From Dysgonomonas mossii DSM 22836 (GTDB lineage Bacteria; Bacteroidota; Bacteroidia; Bacteroidales; Dysgonomonadaceae), in assembly GCF_000213575.1 (NCBI RefSeq), contig NZ_GL892009.1:124001-188000 (forward strand): a stretch of 64,000 bases of DNA, read 5' to 3'. Every line of letters begins with the position of its first letter. The stretch's first letter is position 1. A program made the position numbers and the translations under genes. A model generated the notes under the pieces. That model saw only the letters and a list, made by a program, of their open reading frames with translations, had not been told where the DNA came from and ran no database searches. Shown in pieces: positions 62,811-64,000 of this stretch.

Positions 62811-63563
62811 TCAGTGGCTATGGCCATTCTGTAGTCCTATGTAATAGATGAAAGCTAGCCCTGATAGAATAAAAATAATATTTACAGCCAGATTTTTCTT
62901 GGTAGTATCCCGTAATATTTCCGGAATTAAACAGCCCGTAGCCAGATAAATAAAACCTCCGGCTGCTACGGGAAGCATATATATAGAAAAATGGGCGATT
63001 TGAGTTCCTATCCAAAGAGCTATCGCTGTTCCCAATATTGCTGTACAAGCTGAAATGAAATTAAATAGCAAAGCCTTACGTTTATTAAATCCGGCACGGA
63101 GCAATATGCCAAAATCGCTGATTTCCTGAGGTATTTCATGCAAGATTATACCTAGTGTTGTAGCCAGACCCAGTTCCGGGCTGAACATCCATGTCGCACC
63201 AATGAGTATACCGTCTACAAAATTGTGTATTCCATCGGCATAGAGGCTCAAATATCCATATGGTTTGATAGTCTTTTTGTTTCCATGGTTGATATGTATT
63301 AATTGTTCCATTACAAAAAACACTAAAAAACCTCCGAGGATGAACCATGAAGTTATTGCGGCTGATTCCATGTGAAAATAAGATTCCGGCACTAGCTGGA
63401 AAAAAGCATTTCCCAATAAGGTACCTATAGCAAAGCAAATCAGGAGATTTAAAATTCCGCTTAATTTGTCCGATTTAAAATATAAAAGAAATACCCCGAC
63501 AAATGACAGGGCACTGACAAAACATGCGCTTAATATCGCATATAAAGCATTATTAATTTCCAT
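62811..63563 (-). CDS. ZIP-family metal transporter
   Basis: A 250-residue inner-membrane divalent metal importer with about eight hydrophobic helices. Metal site motifs are on helix 4 (DGIHNFVDGILIGATWMF, the HNxxDG signature) and helix 5 (LGIILHEIPQEISDFGILLR, HEIPxE). A histidine cluster at the end of the loop (HINHGNKK near 92-99) and NGHSH at the C-terminus fit metal binding. Zinc is the usual substrate, but iron or manganese are possible. It follows the exported protein gene by 21 bases. Confidence 0.9.
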   Translation of the reverse strand: MEINNALYAILSACFVSALSFVGVFLLYFKSDKLSGILNLLICFAIGTLLGNAFFQLVPESYFHMESAAITSWFILGGFLVFFVMEQLIHINHGNKKTIKPYGYLSLYADGIHNFVDGILIGATWMFSPELGLATTLGIILHEIPQEISDFGILLRAGFNKRKALLFNFISACTAILGTAIALWIGTQIAHFSIYMLPVAAGGFIYLATGCLIPEILRDTTKKNLAVNIIFILSGLAFIYYIGLQNGHSH

Positions 63564-63584
63564 ATCTGTAGTTGTAATTTTAAT

Positions 63585-64000
63585 TTATTTAATAACGCGT
63601 ACCAGTTCTGCATCATATAGCATATACATCAAATGGTAAGGGTCATTTCTGTTTAGTCGTAGAATTCCTTTTATTTCAATATATTTATCTGTTTTGACTC
63701 GCTTTAGTTCCTTGTGGCCTTTTTTTACAAATATCTCCATAACGGTTTCTATACCTCCCGTGCCACAGAAGAAACACATGTTTGACGGAGATTTAGAAAG
63801 GGCAAATATTTTGCCTTCCATATCAATCGGCACATAAAAACCTTTAATCAATATCTCTTTATTGTTGAGAGCTTCAATGCTCGCTCCAAAACGTGCTACA
63901 TCATAATATCCATCCAACGCTTTAACATAGCTGCGTTTCCACGTTACATCATTCAATGCCTGCCAGGCAATGGCTTTCTGGGCTTTTACCGAACAAAAAC
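63585..64000 (-). CDS. Exported protein with FFCG motif (5' end outside the window)
   Basis: The frame remains open to the right edge: upstream of codon TTG at 63956 it reads FCSVKAQKAIAWQAL, the end of a signal peptide (cleavage after VKAQ or similar) followed by the mature start. The gene is thus partial and the TTG is not its start. The visible part has GFYVPIDMEGKIFALSKSPS, CFFCGTGGIETVMEIFVKKG (Cys pair) and YIEIKGILRLNRNDPYHLMY. It resembles Bacteroidetes proteins related to DUF3299 from memory. Just upstream of the ZIP transporter, so a metal-linked role is conceivable but unproven. Confidence 0.72.
   Translation of the reverse strand, partial: FCSVKAQKAIAWQALNDVTWKRSYVKALDGYYDVARFGASIEALNNKEILIKGFYVPIDMEGKIFALSKSPSNMCFFCGTGGIETVMEIFVKKGHKELKRVKTDKYIEIKGILRLNRNDPYHLMYMLYDAELVRVIK

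Noticed and set aside
63585-63956. Treating TTG at 63956 as the gene start of the right-end protein
   Set aside because: The frame continues upstream to the window edge and encodes what looks like the end of a signal peptide, so the gene is partial.
1-64000. CRISPR arrays
   Set aside because: No regularly spaced direct repeats of 24-40 bases were noticed anywhere and no cas-like gene is present.

Overview
The window looks like a piece of an AT-rich Bacteroidales chromosome, most likely close to Dysgonomonas or a related Bacteroides-like genus. This is an inference from gene content: paired SusC/SusD genes, a type IX secretion C-terminal sorting domain, the Bacteroidetes-type omega subunit, a DUF4293 protein, LptF/G permeases with a long C-terminal extension, many lipoproteins, and repeated upstream matches to the Bacteroidetes -7 promoter element TAnnTTTG. 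No species name can be proven from the sequence alone.

Layout. 1-8.3 kb is a leftward housekeeping block: carB (cut by the window edge), carA, an unknown possible immunity-like protein, a class I aminotransferase, ribBA and an LptF/LptG permease. A tRNA-Met with its own promoter and terminator follows. 8.6-11.5 kb is a leftward cluster of small accessory proteins (DUF3788, YdeI-like, GyrI-like, WYL regulator, VOC protein) with a palindromic operator candidate. 12.3-15.5 kb is the most interesting region: a roughly 430-base, strongly structured, non-coding leader runs up to the start codon of rtcB, followed by prfH and a second, unrelated ATP-type RNA ligase. Together these look like an RNA-repair and ribosome-rescue operon with an apparently undescribed RNA. 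15.7-20.1 kb holds GNAT acetyltransferases, an AlkD-like protein, two convergent genes that both lost their 3' ends at one deletion junction, and an LTxxQ-repeat periplasmic protein.

20.4-24 kb carries a large fusion of receiver-like domains with a PEP-synthase-type ATP-grasp domain, an RlpA-like protein and tRNA-Cys. 24.1-29.8 kb is accessory: a TIR-domain protein beside the tRNA, a LytTR regulator, and a three-gene leftward unit (unknown 264-aa protein, M6 metalloprotease, and a 357-aa protein with a deaminase-like HxE/CxxC pair). 30.5-40 kb is a T9SS-cargo and RHS polymorphic-toxin locus ending in a metallopeptidase-like toxin domain and a lipoprotein that is the likely immunity protein, followed by a palindromic repeat. 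40.2-49.2 kb is a polysaccharide (probably N-glycan) utilisation locus: a frameshifted ECF sigma factor, FecR-type anti-sigma factor, SusC with STN domain, SusD, a GH18 endoglycosidase and a DUF1735/LamG surface protein.

49.4-58 kb returns to housekeeping: carbonic anhydrase, DUF4293, RpoZ, BamD, sufCDS (without an adjacent sufB), exonuclease III, and an MlaEF-type transporter pair. 58.2-59.6 kb holds two orphan small membrane/lipoprotein genes, each followed by the same palindrome as the RHS immunity gene. The right end has a group III truncated haemoglobin, a 57-aa YjzC-like protein, a siderophore-interacting-type flavoprotein with its AraC regulator, and a ZIP metal transporter downstream of an exported protein that runs off the window edge.

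All domain assignments are by eye from motifs and remembered family features; no database search was run.
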